A stretch of 64,000 bases of DNA from Symsagittifera roscoffensis (lineage: Eukaryota > Xenacoelomorpha > Acoela > Convolutidae), in contig NC_087066.1 of NCBI RefSeq assembly GCF_963678635.1, positions 61,928,054 through 61,992,053 of the forward strand, in the 5' to 3' direction. The position numbers and the translations under genes were made by a program. Position 1 is the stretch's first letter, and each line of letters starts with the position of its first letter. Under the pieces are notes generated by a model. The model saw only the letters and a list, made by a program, of their open reading frames with translations. It was not told the DNA's origin and did not search any database. This document shows, one piece after another, positions 31,403-41,987 of this stretch.

Positions 31403-33314
31403 GTGCTGAAACTACTTGTAGTTTCAGCACCAGATCATTCTGAATTTAACTTACAGCTTAGTTACCTTTTCCACGAGACCAACTCGTAACAAACCAGTAT
31501 ACTTTAGATCTTTTGAGACTAAGAGATATAAGAGTAAGGTTAAGATCGGTATCAGACTAAGAAGTTGCACGAATCTATCCGGCCGAAAATAAGATAGCGT
31601 GACAAGCAGACGGTGTACCTCATCTGAAATTGTTCTTTGAATTAGACCTTCAGTCCCAACTCAATTCAGTCCCAACTCAATTGACCATTTCTGGTCTCCT
31701 TCGGCTAGGTTTTAAACATTTTGGGTCACCATCCGAAAAAATTATAGTTCGACAAGGAGTGAGAAGAAAAATAGCTTGATTGGTTTATGTTTCAAATGAA
31801 TATTTCAATAGAGTGCAGTTTTCTCCTCGCGCTGAAATCTATCGCGCAATGACTTCAAAATTTTTTTCAATCAATGATTTTCGTCGGACTTCCGCTTTCA
31901 TTATTTTCTTTAGAGATTTCTAATGCATGTTTTATCCGCTTTAATCATCGTTAACCTTTTTGTGGTTTTAATAATCATGGCAGCAGTTGTTAAATCCAAG
32001 GTATTTATTCCTCATTCTGTTGAAAGATTTTGGTAACAAGGATCAGCTTGTTTTTATTTTCATCAATACGCTTGTTTTTACTTTCATCAATACTTTTTGA
32101 AGGTATGTAGAGCGCCGCTTTACGTTTGTGAAGAAACAATGTTGAGCATAAATGATTTATTATTTCAATTTGGGTGTTAGTGAGTGTTTGTAAATAACGC
32201 GGATGTTACTCTTATCAGTAAACAAGGGAACTAGGGGCGTTGTGTTAAATGACGAAGCTTTTTCTTCCTTCAATTTTTTTAAAGGCTTTTTTGCTGCATG
32301 CCCTTGCCAACTTTTTATCAACTTTTCTCTGCTTTATTAGTGACTTTTGACAAGTTGCAAGCAACAGTTGTAATGCTGCGAGGACGCGAGAATCCTAGTC
32401 AACAGATGAAGAGTTTGTTTTCATTAAAGCGGAAATTTCATTTTTGAAGCTTATTTTGAAATTTTCTTTCGTAATTTCAATTTTGTTCCAAATTTCGTAA
32501 CGAAAAAAAAAAACTGAATATTTATGCTCGGGGTGGGCTTTATTTTTGACGGACTAGCCATTTTTGACGGAAGTTTATACTATCAGCCAAAAAGTATTGA
32601 TGTCCTTGAGCTCAAATTTGAAAACAAAAAAGTTTTCCTGTGATCATTTTTCAAAAGTAATGAGGGTTTTAAGGTTGCCAATCTGGCCGCTTTATGAAAA
32701 TTAACGCGCAATATATTTCGCGCTTTTAACGCGTAAGCGGAGATTTAATCCCTAGCAGAAAGCGTTCCAAATTGGTTGAAATAGGCTATTTGGCATAATT
32801 TCTACGTTACTTGGATCAAGCTCTATCACTTTGTACTGAATTTAAAGTGTGTGTGTGTGTGGGGGGGGGGGGGTGATTTACAGAACAAACTCAAAGTTTT
32901 TGAAGTTAGTCTCCTGCGGGATGATGGAATTTCGGTCGCAGAAAGACTATTTCGGCGACCCATTTCAGTCGCAACATGAGTCGTGGACCTCGACTCGAGT
33001 ATTAGAAAACTTGAAAAAACCTTAAATTACGAGGCCAAACTGTGCTTTCTCAGCAATGTGAGCGGAATCCACAACAAGCCAAAATCAAATTTGTCAAGGA
33101 ATCCGCAACATTGCTACTTTTCTTTGAACTTCATTGCTGTTTTGAATTCGGGCAAAAAAAATACCTAAAACATTGTACCGCTCAAAATTTCTCCAAAAAT
33201 AGGCGATTTTGCGGAATATAGACAGTTTGTGGAATCCACGAACAAATGATGGGACACTTGTATCGTTAAAATGAGCTGATGCGGAATCAGCAACTGTAAT
33301 TGAAATCTGCAATC
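31403..33314 (+). repeat. E module, copy E3
   Basis: Hairpins at 31403-31430 and 31565-31605, TAA-broken 68-aa frame from about 31977, GT/G13 run (32847-32873), minisatellite 33060-33310. It has TTAACGCGTAAG where E1 and E2 have TTAACGTGTAAG; E4 agrees with E3. Confidence 0.85.
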
Positions 33315-33611
33315 TTTTGAGGACTATTGATAAGTCTAAAAAAAAAACCATAAAACACCAAAAAGTCGAAAGACAAACCCAAACCCAACAATTTGATTTT
33401 TAAGAAAAGACACAACTAAAATAACTAAAGGAAAAAACCAGAAACAAACACAACACAAAAAGTTAACACAAAACAGGACACCATAAAAAACCAGCATGAA
33501 ATCAAGCCTTCAATCCAGGCCTAACCCACCAGACGAGGACGAAGTCCTGAGCATGCTTAATAGCCGGCCTAACCCACCGTGCTAGAACACACGCTTTGTG
33601 ACCACACTCCT

Positions 33612-33798
33612 TTTTTTGAAATTTTTTCGATTTGTTCTTTTTCTAACCAGTCAAAAGAGAAATCACCAAAATATACATTTTTATTACTTTCTTTTTGGTA
33701 TAATGTAATATAAAAATCGCAAGTTTTTTAAAATTTGGATAGTCGTTAAAAGATAATCTGACAAATCTAGATTTGGCATTTGTATCAAATTCAAAACA
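33612..33798 (-). pseudogene. p216, X8 fragment cut at junction with B1
   Basis: The last coding part only. The X sequence ends at CAAATTCAAAACA (33798) and B begins at once with TACTCCCTATGAGC. It shares the one-base poly-A deletion and ACCAGTCAAAAG change with X3. Confidence 0.75.
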
Positions 33799-33923
33799 TA
33801 CTCCCTATGAGCATCTTTGACGGCCGTTATAATTTTCAGACCATAACACATACTGCATACAGTGAACAGAATGAATACGTCAAATTAGGGTTAATTCAAA
33901 GAGCTCAAAGAATAACAAACAGT

Positions 33924-34235
33924 TCAAAACAACAAACAGTCATAACAAAAAACAGTCATAGCAACAAACAGCACGAACAGTTCAAATTGGTCATTCCGAA
34001 TCATAGAAAAATCCTGGTCGGACTCAGGCATTATTTGTCTAAGTAATTCTCGATATTTATCCGAGACGGCATATCTACCAAGGCATGGGTTTATATGGCA
34101 TCGGATTGGGCTCGTGAGAAAAACTCTGTGTTCGTTGAACTTGAGAGATTTGATCAGAGTGCCCAGCTCACGGTCATTTTTCACTGGCAACAAATCCCAT
34201 TTTCCTCGAGCACAGAATCCCAAGATTGAAGGCAT
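33924..34235 (-). CDS. 103-aa minus-strand ORF in B1, unrecognised
   Basis: ATG at 34235, 103 codons, protein-like sequence (KWDLLPVKNDRELGTLIKSL, GRYAVSDKYRELLRQIMPE). B2 lacks 58 bp inside it, which shifts the frame there. A plus-strand frame (33780-34046) overlaps and is stopped in B2, so the strand of any ancestral gene is uncertain. Family not recognised. Confidence 0.35.
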   Translation of the reverse strand: MPSILGFCARGKWDLLPVKNDRELGTLIKSLKFNEHRVFLTSPIRCHINPCLGRYAVSDKYRELLRQIMPESDQDFSMIRNDQFELFVLFVAMTVFCYDCLLF

Positions 34236-34306
34236 GCAAAAAGTCTAGAAGTTATACTGCCCGAAAATTTAGCAGCACACTGTGTGGATGATAAACCAAT
34301 GGCCTT

Positions 34307-34730
34307 TCTAAATAAATTCTTCAGCCTCTCGGATATATTAAATGACCTTAATTGTCATAACTGGTCGAGCGTAAATTGAGCTTTTGATAAATTGATCTCA
34401 GTGTATGATCTCAGTGTATGTTCCTTTCAACTCGCTCCAACCCAAATTACTTTTTAAGATAGTGATATTGACTTATATTGACTAAAATTTCCTCCTTTTA
34501 TTGATCATTTTTGTTGTTCTCTCCTTGATGTAATCACGTGAACAATGTATGCATGCTAAGCGAAGTCATTTTTGCTTACCAACCAAAATAAACGTTAACT
34601 CCTTCATATTGAACATAACAGCAGGCAAAAGTATAACCATGTTCTCTGGCTCAATAAGCGATGAGGAGGGCGGAAGCATTGGTAGGGAATATAAATTGGC
34701 GTACTCTAATGAGGTTGAATATATTAAAGT
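34307..34730. other. B1-specific segment
   Basis: About 420-430 bp between AATGGCCTTTCT and GTTTGTACCGTTTTTTTCCTC with no counterpart in B2, which has only about 25 bp here. No inverted ends or clear target duplication are visible. A direct GATCTCAGTGTATG doublet lies near 34400-34420. Confidence 0.6.
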
Positions 34731-34916
34731 TTGTACCGTTTTTTTCCTCATCCAGCCAACGCATCTTTAAAATGTCTAAAATGTCGCAAAATATTGGCTA
34801 ATTGGATGAGTGATATCACTCAGATCGCAGCTGATTTCGTTCCCAAACGAAGACAAGAGAATAAATCATGTTTATTTTTGGAAAAACAACAAAATTGAAA
34901 CAAAAAGCGACATACC

Positions 34917-35108
34917 AAAAAATCTTCTTCAGCAAACTCCGCCATAACAGAAGGCACTCTCAAGGTGACATCCGTTTTTTCGATGGAATTCATCCCAGCA
35001 AATGCTCGTTTCTTCGAGCAAGCGAATTTCAGACAATCAACACAAAAATTTTCTCCGGCGCGCTTTGTCCATCCTAGCTTTAATAACAACCTAGAATACG
35101 CTGTTTAA
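34917..35108 (+). CDS. Candidate exon in B1 (63 codons)
   Basis: This frame (KKSSSANSA, GTLKVTSVFSMEFIPANARF, then TQKFSPARFV) is open in both B copies, ending at TAA 35106-35108. Copy differences are three amino-acid changes and one silent. A perfect donor, ACGGTAAGT, lies 10 bp beyond the stop. Opposite-strand frames are also open, so the call is tentative. Family unrecognised. Confidence 0.35.
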   Translation, partial: KKSSSANSAITEGTLKVTSVFSMEFIPANARFFEQANFRQSTQKFSPARFVHPSFNNNLEYAV

Positions 35109-35596
35109 TTAGAATACGGTAAGTACCTCGACGGCATATCTACCACGGCATTGATTTTTATGGCATCGGATTGTGCTTGTCATAAAAAAAAACAAGAATC
35201 ACTTGGTTAAATTTTCAGGATATCAGATGAATTCGATGATCATACAGATTATCAAGATATATGGATGTAATTAATTAGTAGATTAGTTACACATTTGATT
35301 AGTTATATGTTATTTTTACCTCTATTAAACCGTTGATACGTGGAGCAAGCTTCAGGGAAATTTCACTTTCTGACGACTCAAAATAATCAAGCCGACTCAA
35401 AATATCTTCCTGCGGTTTTTTCTCCTTGTTTTTTGACCTTGGGCTCTAAAGGGTTTCGGCATCCTTAATCATGAAATTTATTAACTCGTCTGGCTCTTGT
35501 TTCCTTGGATCACCTTGTGACTCGTTTCTCAAATCTGAGTACTTAACGTATAAACTGTCACTGCATGATGGTCTCATACCCGCAGTATTCTGAGGT

Positions 35597-35836
35597 TTGT
35601 CGACCGAACGAACTGTGCACTGGGACACGAAAGAAAGGTTCGTTGATGATGAAAATCCCTTTTTTGACACTCCCAGCATGTTCGAAAAAGACCATCGAGT
35701 CCCGATGCAGCCGTCTGCAGTTGAACGATATCTTCTCCTTTCTCGAAATTCGCCTTCTGCTGATGACACAAGTATTATTGTGTTCGTGGGTTTTTCTTAT
35801 AGTCCAAGCTGCTGCGTTTTCTTTTCTGTTTTCTAG
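35597..35836 (+). CDS. Acidic open frame in B1, shifted in B2
   Basis: 79 codons starting at a TTG: TERTVHWDTKERFVDDENPF and FEKDHRVPMQPSAVERYLLL. B2 lacks 4 bp right after HWDTK, which destroys this frame, so B1 is the better copy here. Possibly an exon; the last residues (CCVFFSVF) look like read-through into intron. Confidence 0.35.
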   Translation: MSTERTVHWDTKERFVDDENPFFDTPSMFEKDHRVPMQPSAVERYLLLSRNSPSADDTSIIVFVGFSYSPSCCVFFSVF

Positions 35837-36241
35837 GACGCTGAAGATTTCAATTCCCGGCCAATCAGATCATTTAATCTTTACGCTGATTAATGATAAA
35901 TTTACAGAACTTTCCCAGATGGAAGTGACGGCATCGATGACTTGTACTTTTTCCTTTACCTGAAAAGTTCTACTTAGCATGATGACAAGGATGAAATACT
36001 CTGATATGACTGAACTGAGGAACAATTAAAATGATGAATTAAAATGAATCTTGGTCAAGAATTGAATAATGACAATGCATCATTGATAATGACGGATTCA
36101 CTGATAAGAACTGCACTGTCTAGTTCCCCATATCAGTGAAGCTTTCAATATCAATCAACCGTTTTATCTTCATGTAGTCATTATTGCATAGCATGCATAA
36201 CAGTCATTATCAGTCATTATGGCATAGATGCTACAGTCGCC

Positions 36242-36790
36242 TTGCGTACTAAAAAGAGAGGAAACTATTCCTTTGCGGACTCTTATCTAAATCCTGGTGT
36301 TTCGGTTAAGTTGGTGCTGATAAGTGATGGGAGCTTGGCCGCTAAATTGGAATCATTTCATTCTCATCTTGTGCTCAAACATAGTTGCACCTTTCATTTT
36401 TCATCCGAATCCTGTAAAAACTTACGGAATCAAGTAAAATGTAGAATTTCGAAAGCTCATGTTCAGTGCCTTCCAGTTCTCCATCACCATTTGCTGTGCC
36501 TTCTAACATCCCTGTACCTCCGTAACCACTCGCAGCAACAGACATCATTTGCTGCTCCGAATCCAGAACCCTCTTGCGAGCACCCCCGCGACCTTTCGCC
36601 TCGCCAATTCCGCCGACATATCGGCAGTCACATACCCCTCTGCGACTTTTCTACTCAGGCCTCTCGATGGTTCATCAGTGCCAGCCTCAGCAGTATCAGC
36701 CATATCCATCCTACCTGGATTCCTATAAGTCGGCATCACCGTATCCGATTTTTCCAAGCCATCGGCGTTTCCCCACTATCGAAAAACTGA
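36242..36790 (+). pseudogene. GC-richer open region of B1, frame-shifted relative to B2
   Basis: A patch of higher GC with long open frames on both strands. The plus frame of 182 codons here corresponds to 228 codons in B2 but differs after a 5-nt indel near 36546. A minus frame (36545-36757, with MADTAEAGTDEPSRGLSRK) is open in both copies. Composition suggests former coding sequence; strand and product are undecided. Confidence 0.35.
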
Positions 36791-37241
36791 AAGACAAACG
36801 CATGAGCATGGGAGGCAAACCTAAACTCCCACGGAACCACAAGACCACAGAAACGACGAGCAGACAGAAAGCCGCAAAAACGATCATACACAGCCAGACA
36901 ATAAAGGCGAAACTGTAAGTTGAAGAAATATTTTGAAAAGCAAACACAATATACAAGCATAAAAAGTTTTGGTGGACCATACATTGAAACTCATCAAACT
37001 CAATTTTAGCAACCTGTAAAAGCCTCCCGAGCCGAAAAACCGATAATAATTAAGACTCTCAAAGAAGCCATGCTGTAGTACATGCTGTAGTACATACGGT
37101 ACATTCCTGTAGTCCAGGCGTTTGTCAACATAGAGGAGAAAACGAGAACGATACGGTGGAGCTGAGCTTGGAACCAGCAGCCTGTAAATACTTTTCAAAT
37201 CTAAAACACTGATTTGATGCAAAAAACACTGATGACTCGAT

Positions 37242-37481
37242 TTGATGACTCGATTTTACAGTGTCAAATTCTGGCGTCTCCCACAAAACTCCAGTCTGGC
37301 TAGAGCAGGGTATGAAATTGTACTATGCGGAGGCCAGAATTCATTTAAAGAGGAGCAATATGAACTAATTAACTATGTTGTTTATCGGGCTTTTCAGGGC
37401 ACCAAAAACCTGGTGACGACTCAACAGTTTTTTCGTCAAACCATTTGGGAACGCGGTGTTCCGGTTTTCTCCACTAGTTGA
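37242..37481 (+). pseudogene. Frame in B1 matching a longer frame in B2
   Basis: 79 codons with SLARAGYEIVLCGGQNSFKE and EEQYELINYVVYRAFQ. An extra T in TTTTTTCGTC relative to B2 shifts the end. The B2 copy (60416-60763) runs for 115 codons. Product unrecognised. Confidence 0.35.
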
Positions 37482-38069
37482 TCAGTTCAAACGCCAGGTA
37501 GATCAATCGATAAAAAAAACTTTCTTCCAAAGGAATTTATTTATCAAAAAACAAACCGACGTGGAATCACATGTAATCATTTTAATTTCTTATAGATTAG
37601 CATCATAAATCTGGAAAACCCGAAGCGCTCTCTCGCACTTAAGGTTGCGACGTTTATGCCTTTGTCTACCAACCCTACGTTCGAGATGGAGAAGCTGAAG
37701 AAGCAAGCTTTAAAAAGTCTCCAGAAATTGGACGGATACACCTACGAAGAGGTTTTTTTGGCAGTGCGATGAGAAGATTCTCAACGTTACGTTCGATAGA
37801 TGCAGCGCGAATAGATCTTCGTTCAGCAGATGACTACTTCCAAATGAGCTGCCAAAAAATTTACAAACTTTTACTCAAAACAGAAAAGGGCAAGAAGTTG
37901 ACGTGTTGGTGAGTACCACGGCAAAGTATTCACCAACAGCAAGGCCGAACAGTACTGCCTCCAACCAGGAGTTCTAAGTCAATACGTATTGCAAGTTGTA
38001 AATCCTCCTAGGCGATTGATCGACCCTTGAAATGAAGACTGCACGTTACATAAAAGGAACGTTTTCCAG

Positions 38070-38240
38070 GTTGGTTTAGCCACCCAGAAGAAAAACGAGG
38101 CCAATAAGAAGATGATACTTTCCAGTTTAGGTGAAAGAACAGTCATTAGACAAGCCATGAGAGATATTATACCTTTCGAGGAAATGCGCTTTGACTATGG
38201 AGACAAAGTTGCTCAAGCGTTAATTGACGACAATAGTTAA
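38070..38240 (+). CDS. Candidate terminal exon of the B gene
   Basis: After the acceptor GTTTTCCAG the frame gives 56 codons to TAA: VGLATQKKNEANKKMILSSL, then GERTVIRQAMRDIIPFEEMR and ending ALIDDNS. B2 has the same frame with a CAA to TAA change at codon 49. A preceding stretch (KVFTNSKAEQYCLQPGVLSQ, about 37917-37976) lies in another frame and may be the previous exon. No family recognised. Confidence 0.45.
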   Translation, partial: VGLATQKKNEANKKMILSSLGERTVIRQAMRDIIPFEEMRFDYGDKVAQALIDDNS

Positions 38241-38481
38241 ATGGATTTTAGGTTTTCTACAACATTTTAAACTCTTTTCGGGAACGGTTCATCATTTTTC
38301 GAATCAATTTAGAATTTATAACAGTTTGCATTTGTTTTCTTGATTTTATAATTCAAACCTGTTCTAATTTATGTTCAGATTAAGTTCAGATTTAATTTTT
38401 TTGCTTCAAAGTTATATTTTTTTACAAGAGAAAAAAAATTTTCCGACCTTTTAAAGCAGGGAGAACTACCGGTAAAACATC

Positions 38482-38719
38482 TAATGGCAACTGTTCACGA
38501 CGACTTCCTGACATACACTTTAATGAAAAAATAAGCTGCGGAAAAATTTCGGAAGCTTTTGTAGATCAAAGAAGCAAGGATTGCAGCACAGTTAAGATCT
38601 TAGAAAACTGGAAAAGAGTAACGAAAAAGCCAAAGACATTTAAGTGGATCGAAAATTATTCACTATCTGATACCAAATTGAAAAAATTGATAAGAAACCC
38701 AGCAAATCCAGACTTTTAA
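38482..38719 (+). pseudogene. Open C-terminal frame in A2-specific block
   Basis: A frame open through the block ends at TAA 38717-38719: EAFVDQRSKDCSTVKILENW, then KWIENYSLSDTKLKKLI and RNPANPDF. It has no ATG of its own. The end resembles the relic at about 6440-6490 (KLKKFIK), so it may be a fragment of the same retroelement. The block is absent from A1. Confidence 0.4.
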
Positions 38720-38886
38720 AAGTAATATTTTTAAGTTTTTATTTGGTGGAAATCCTTGAAGCGCAAACATGGTTGTAGAAGGAAACAGAGCGAGCCAGCT
38801 GGAGGCAACATTTGAAACGCTAAAACTACACACAGCGTACCAAGAGATGAACTAACGGAAGAGGACTTACCCTTGTACAGAGAAAC

Positions 38887-39249
38887 ATGAAGGGTATCCT
38901 AGGAATGGAGTGTAATGCAACGGCGACGCAGAAAGACAGAATCCTCCACATACTCTCATTTTTCGTACAAAACTACACTAAGCGAAACCGACTCCGAGGT
39001 GTGGTATACGATATGAAAATCGTAACCCCGACGTTGATGAGACAGAATAGTAATGAAAAATTGTTTCCAACTGAAGTCATCCATCACACGTACAGAATTA
39101 CAAATGAGTTTTGTTTACAAAAACATCAATTGAGAGAGCGCCGTAAGGCTAAATTAGGCCTGTTTTCAGGTGTCTCTGAGCAAGAATCAATTTTTTTGGT
39201 AGCCTCGAAGTTAGGGAGAAATAAAACCTTGGGATCAGAGCTCAATTGA
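38887..39249 (+). CDS. 120-aa ORF (intact A2 copy), unrecognised
   Basis: ATG to TGA, 120 codons: MKGILGMECNATATQKDRIL, a basic middle (YTKRNRLRGVVYDMKIVTP), HHTYRITNEF, then a basic RERRKAKLGL segment. No signal peptide or membrane span is visible. The A1 copy is disrupted by the 1.1-kb element after codon 21, so this is the only intact version. It could be one exon of a longer gene. Confidence 0.45.
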   Translation: MKGILGMECNATATQKDRILHILSFFVQNYTKRNRLRGVVYDMKIVTPTLMRQNSNEKLFPTEVIHHTYRITNEFCLQKHQLRERRKAKLGLFSGVSEQESIFLVASKLGRNKTLGSELN

Positions 39250-39984
39250 TCACGAAAGAATAAAAGGGTAAAAGTTTTACCGTTTGATACAAATTGCGGA
39301 TTTACCGAAGTTTTCCTAAAAAAAACAATCATAACAACGAAAAAAACGATATCGAAAAACAGTGAAAGAGGCAAATAAGGATTTTTTATAGTTTAACTAG
39401 AAATCTGTTTAATTATCAGATCACTATTAGCTTGAATTTAATAATCTAAAAACTGATTGCTGAAGTTGTTAGGCTCCTGGTTATTCACACTTTTAATAAT
39501 TTCTGTAAAATTAGGGAACAAAAAGAGCAAATATTTGAAGAGTACTCGCGTTCTGGTAGAAATCGAATACTTTAATGCAAATGTAACCCTTTAAAGGAAA
39601 AATCCTAAAGAAATTCTCACACACGAAGACGGCAACAAAAAAGATCCTGCCAATCTGAAACCATTTTTTACATGTTTTCGGCAGTTTTTTTGAGAAGCTC
39701 TTTTTCAATAGGTTTAACAAACATAAGGTGTTCAATCAATTTTAGTTTGGATTTCGTTTGGAGATGCTATTGTATCGCTGATTGAGGAAATTAGATTTCG
39801 CTGGAATGATCAAATCATCTTAATCAAATGCACATTCATAGACCTGAAATAAGCTTTTGACACTGTCGAATATAGTGCTCTGCTGGATAAAAGCGAGTCA
39901 AATGGACTTAGGGGCCCTATTAGTAGTAATTAGGTGAGGGAGAGTGGTGGTGGGGGGGGGGGGGGTGGTTGCTGACCTCCATGT
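39250..39984. other. A2 interior without supported gene
   Basis: Counterpart of 10081-10870. Short frames only. It ends in a GGTGGTGG/G14 run (39945-39965). Confidence 0.55.
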
Positions 39985-40280
39985 ATTAACATAGGTTATA
40001 GAATATCCGGTCAGCAACCTATGTATTAAGATAGGAAATAGATTTCCCTATGTATTAAAATAGGGAATAGGTTTCCTATGTTTTAAGATGGTAAGGTTTG
40101 AGATGGTAAGTTTCAGAAAAATTTTTGGCGCCCGATCTTACCATGTATAGTGTTTAGATTTCCCATGTATTAGGATAGTGTCTAGATATCCCTATGCATA
40201 AGGGTTAGAAATTCATTGTATTAACATAGGGAATAGTTTTCCCAATGTATTAAGATAGGTAATGGTAAGGTTTCAGTGTG
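39985..40280 (+). repeat. CCTATGTATTAAGATAGG minisatellite
   Basis: About eight degenerate units of roughly 26-30 bp, each with a version of CCTATGTATTAANATAGG, followed by AATAGATTTCC. The unit core is an imperfect palindrome. A1 keeps only the first half-unit (CATGTATTAACATAGG near 10856), so the array lies at the edge of the A2-specific block. Confidence 0.75.
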
Positions 40281-41987
40281 ATGTTAAGAAAATGGTAAAA
40301 AAAAACTATATTTTTTGGACTTTGTGTAGAAATGTCTAGTTTTTTTTGCAAAAATCTAGGCATGCGTTATTTAATTTTTAAGTATAACGTGTACCTTGAG
40401 TAATGAAATTATTATGTTTTTTGGTTCATGGTAAGTCAATGGTAAGATGGGCAAGAATTTGATTTTTTTTATCAAAAAAAGTGAAATTTTTTCAAACAAT
40501 TTCAAAACACGATATGATTGGATTTCATTTGACTTTGTACCTAATTATTAGGTTATCTGATTTTTTGAAACGGTACTCAGTTTAGCTGAAACTATACTAA
40601 AACCTACTGGAACCTTAAAAATATTTCAAGTTTTTGGAAAAAATTGCAAAAATTTCAAAGTTTTTGGAGCAAATTGCGATAAAATTTACCCTAATTTTAG
40701 CTGAAAAGCGGATTATATAATGCTGTGAACATATAAAGTTCAAATTAGCTGAATCAAAATTGATACATCCAATTTCTCGGTGAAATAAGGTAAATAATCG
40801 TAATTTTCGAGAAAGTAAAAATTATTCAAATCTATTCAAAGTTTTCCATTTTTAACCTTTCATTTGTGTAATTGACTAAATTTTTGTTCAATTCAAGGAG
40901 AATTCACCAAAAACTCTCAATTCAATTCAACAATAAGAGCAATGGTCATTGAAATTTCCTGATCAAACTACATGATCCATCTCCTCCTCACTTTTTTCTC
41001 AAAGAAGAACCCAAACTTGTACAAAAATTACAGCTTCTGAGACTTTTTTAACATTTTTAAAAATAATAAGTTTCAGATCATTGATAAAAATATAACATTT
41101 TACAGCTAAAATTGACTAAAATGGGGTATATTTCTCTTAACAGTCTTTTAGATTGTATGATAATCAACAAAATCTTCTTCAAAACCGATGATTTTCTCTC
41201 TGTTGCTTCTACAACATGGTTTTTCCGTAGAAACTTTCGATGTCATAAGCTGATTCTTGCTTTCTGCTTTTTGCATGTTTTCGCTCTTGAACTCACTTTG
41301 CAAGAAGATTTAGTCAGATTTGAGGAATTTAGGAGAAAATAGTATCCATTGAACGAAGATTTTGTTGGTACAGATAAAATTAGAACTGATAACGTCTATT
41401 TATTACCATGTAGTTTGTACATGTTATCCTTTAGGTTCCCTTGTTACAGCAAACTATTTCAGCAAAAACCCAACTTTTGCAATCATTAACTATCACTTTT
41501 CTTGCAAAATATTTTGTAAATCGCTTTTTGTTCTTGAGTTTTGTCGAAAGTTTCCTTAAAAAGGTCGAATTGAGAAAGAATCGGTACTATTTTAGGCATT
41601 CGAAAGCACATGTATAATTTGAGAATAAAAAGTTGTTCTTCTACGTTGATTTCTTAGAATAAACTAAGATCAGCTCTTTTGTTTATAATATGCAAAACCT
41701 TCAAAAGTAGAAATACGCAATCTAAAAGATCTGTTCTCAAAAACATCAATTAAGGAAAGGAAATCAAGGTGCAAACTGTAACAATTGAATAATTTATTAA
41801 GCAAAAACGCTTAATTAAGAATAATTTATTAAGCGAAATTTATTAAGCAAAAACTTTATAATTCAAGTTAATTTTCTAATTGAAAAAATTTGAAGCTAAA
41901 CAGAACTAAATTTTTACTGTGTGTCTAATTGAATTTTTTGTTTTTTAAGTGCATAGACTTAAGAGATCATATAATACATCTGGTTCT
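39998..41987. other. 2-kb segment present only in A2
   Basis: It begins inside the minisatellite and ends before GCTAAAGTATTAGTTTG, where alignment with A1 resumes (10884). The interior is AT-rich; an open frame at 41112-41342 is rich in Phe and Leu and not convincing. Insertion here or deletion in A1 cannot be told apart. Confidence 0.6.

Larger units (their letters stand above)
29961..33798 (+). repeat. Macro-repeat copy 3, truncated and one module short
   Basis: After X7 the order goes straight to T, D3, E3, T, X8. The offset to copy 2 falls from 8070 to 6371 bp, a loss of about 1699 bp, which is one X-T module. It stops abruptly at 33798 inside p216. Confidence 0.85.
33799..38440 (+). 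repeat. Segmental duplicate B1
   Basis: Aligns with B2 (57420-61608) from TACTCCCTATGAGC to TTATATTTTTTTAC. B1 has 58 bp (around 34036-34095) and about 430 bp (34307-34730) that B2 lacks. B2 has a short piece at about 57880-57897 in place of the latter, and a 5-nt stretch missing near 36546. Several open frames with splice-like edges suggest one decayed multi-exon gene per copy. Confidence 0.8.
8506..38451 (+). repeat. Mega-unit 1 (A1 - XTDE array - B1)
   Basis: The order A, array of X/T/D/E, B is found here and again in 38452-61608. Both begin with AAAGCAGGGAGAACTACCGG (8506 and 38453). B1 ends at about 38440 and A2 begins at 38452, so the two mega-units are head to tail. They differ in what was amplified: here the 8068-bp D-E-(T-X)n block, in the second the 1208-bp T-D unit. 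Confidence 0.75.

Noticed and set aside
38887-39249. Ribosomal protein similarity of the 120-aa ORF
   Set aside because: KRNRLRGVVYD vaguely recalls ribosomal proteins (for example L2/L8-type or S12-type motifs), but conserved residues of those families are missing; no product assigned.
41112-41342. 76-codon Phe-rich frame in the A2-specific block
   Set aside because: Composition is what random AT-rich DNA gives; no ATG-supported start, no splice context, no homologue in the window.
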